Below are positions 48,204 to 48,610 of a stretch of 48,610 bases of DNA, piece after piece. The position numbers were made by a program, and so were the translations under genes. The DNA is from Chalciporus piperatus (taxonomy: Eukaryota > Basidiomycota > Agaricomycetes > Boletales > Boletaceae). The stretch's first letter is position 1, and each line of letters begins with the position of its first letter. The notes below the pieces were generated by a model that was not told where the DNA came from, ran no database searches, and saw only the letters and a list, made by a program, of their open reading frames with translations. The stretch spans positions 1-48,610 of the forward strand of contig JBBPTG010000182.1 of assembly GCA_038093975.1 (NCBI GenBank), written 5' to 3'.

Positions 48204-48610
48204 TTTAAGTCAAAGTCGGCAAGGTCAAGGAGCCAGCGGGCTTGCCGACGGTTCAGGTTCTGGGGTTGGCGAAAGTAGGTCAGGTTTTTGTGATCGGTGA
48301 ACACCTGGACAGGGAAGGGGGAGCCATGGAGGTAGTGCCGCCAGGTCTTTAGTGCGCGAATGACAGCAAGAAGTTCACGATCGTAAATATCGTAATTTCG
48401 CTCTGCGTCACCGAAGGACTGGGAGAGATACGAACAGGGATGCCAATCGCCGTTGGCGTCGGTTTGGAGGAGTATTCCTCCAGAGGCAAATTTGGAGGCA
48501 TCAGTCGCGATGGCGAAGGGTTTGGAGAGGTCAGGGAATCGCAGGACGGGTTTTGCCAAGACCATCTGTTTCAGGCGAGCGAAGGCATTTTGGCAGGCAT
48601 TGGTCCAATC
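48200..48610 (-). CDS. Ty3/gypsy reverse transcriptase end and RNase H (part of pol, partial)
   Basis: The frame is open to the window edge, so the N terminus is missing. It contains the RNase H pattern of Ty3/gypsy elements: [37 protein letters not shown] and [10 protein letters not shown], then [16 protein letters not shown]. The stop TGA overlaps the ATG of the integrase frame. In related elements these two parts form one polyprotein, so the stop marks either a one-base deletion in an A run or a recoding site. Confidence 0.85.
   Translation of the reverse strand, partial: DWTNACQNAFARLKQMVLAKPVLRFPDLSKPFAIATDASKFASGGILLQTDANGDWHPCSYLSQSFGDAERNYDIYDRELLAVIRALKTWRHYLHGSPFPVQVFTDHKNLTYFRQPQNLNRRQARWLLDLADFDLK

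Larger units (their letters stand above)
44886..48610 (-). mobile_element. Ty3/gypsy chromovirus LTR retrotransposon, 3' part
   Basis: Reading on the minus strand from the window edge: RNase H, integrase with chromodomain, a CCHC zinc-knuckle ORF, a polypurine tract and the 3' LTR. The 5' LTR, any upstream gag, protease and most of the reverse transcriptase lie outside the window. The frames are long and CpG content is normal, so the insertion appears young. A frame break between RNase H and integrase may nevertheless make this copy defective. Confidence 0.88.

Overview
The window looks like nuclear DNA of a basidiomycete fungus, most likely an Agaricomycete. Genes are broken by many short introns of about 45-70 nt. 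The mix of families also fits: a Plavaka-type transposase, a DUF6698-like protein, WD40 proteins of the mushroom type, a chromodomain Ty3/gypsy element, and single actin and beta-COP genes. I placed exons by hand from splice signals, frame and family motifs, so individual junctions may be off by a few bases.

Layout. 1-1023 is the 3' end of an M20 metallodipeptidase gene (Cys-Gly dipeptidase/DUG1-like). 1599-4575 is a membrane-anchored histidine acid phosphatase. 5165-6537 (minus) is a zinc-finger regulator. About 2.7 kb without a recognisable gene follows. 9259-17253 (minus) is a very large CBM18-GH18 chitinase of the killer-toxin-like (subgroup C) type in about 57 exons. It faces a nine-LysM protein at 18152-22521 across an 898-bp shared upstream region. 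This pair is the clearest functional unit: one secreted protein cuts chitin and the other binds it.

23615-25870 (minus) is a DUF6698-like gene, head to head with an apparently intact Plavaka transposase (26138-30410). From 30.6 to 36 kb the DNA is a patchwork of partial duplications: a decayed 5' piece of a WD40 gene joined to a decayed middle piece of the coatomer beta gene, then the intact WD40 gene (33401-35259), then a decayed N-terminal piece of coatomer beta, then the intact coatomer beta gene (36434-40283). Actin follows at 40876-42490.

Two related small genes of unknown function (42760-43399 and 43855-44481) come next. From about 43001 to 44885 the DNA is almost free of CpG (three in 1,885 bp). 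This stops exactly at the 467-bp LTR of a Ty3/gypsy chromovirus on the minus strand, which runs off the right edge. That element carries a CCHC zinc-knuckle ORF downstream of integrase and a frame break between RNase H and integrase.

The observations most worth following are the CpG desert with its gene pair, the intron-shattered chitinase/LysM pair, the DUF6698-Plavaka pairing, the position of the CCHC ORF, and the repeated use of GC-AG introns.
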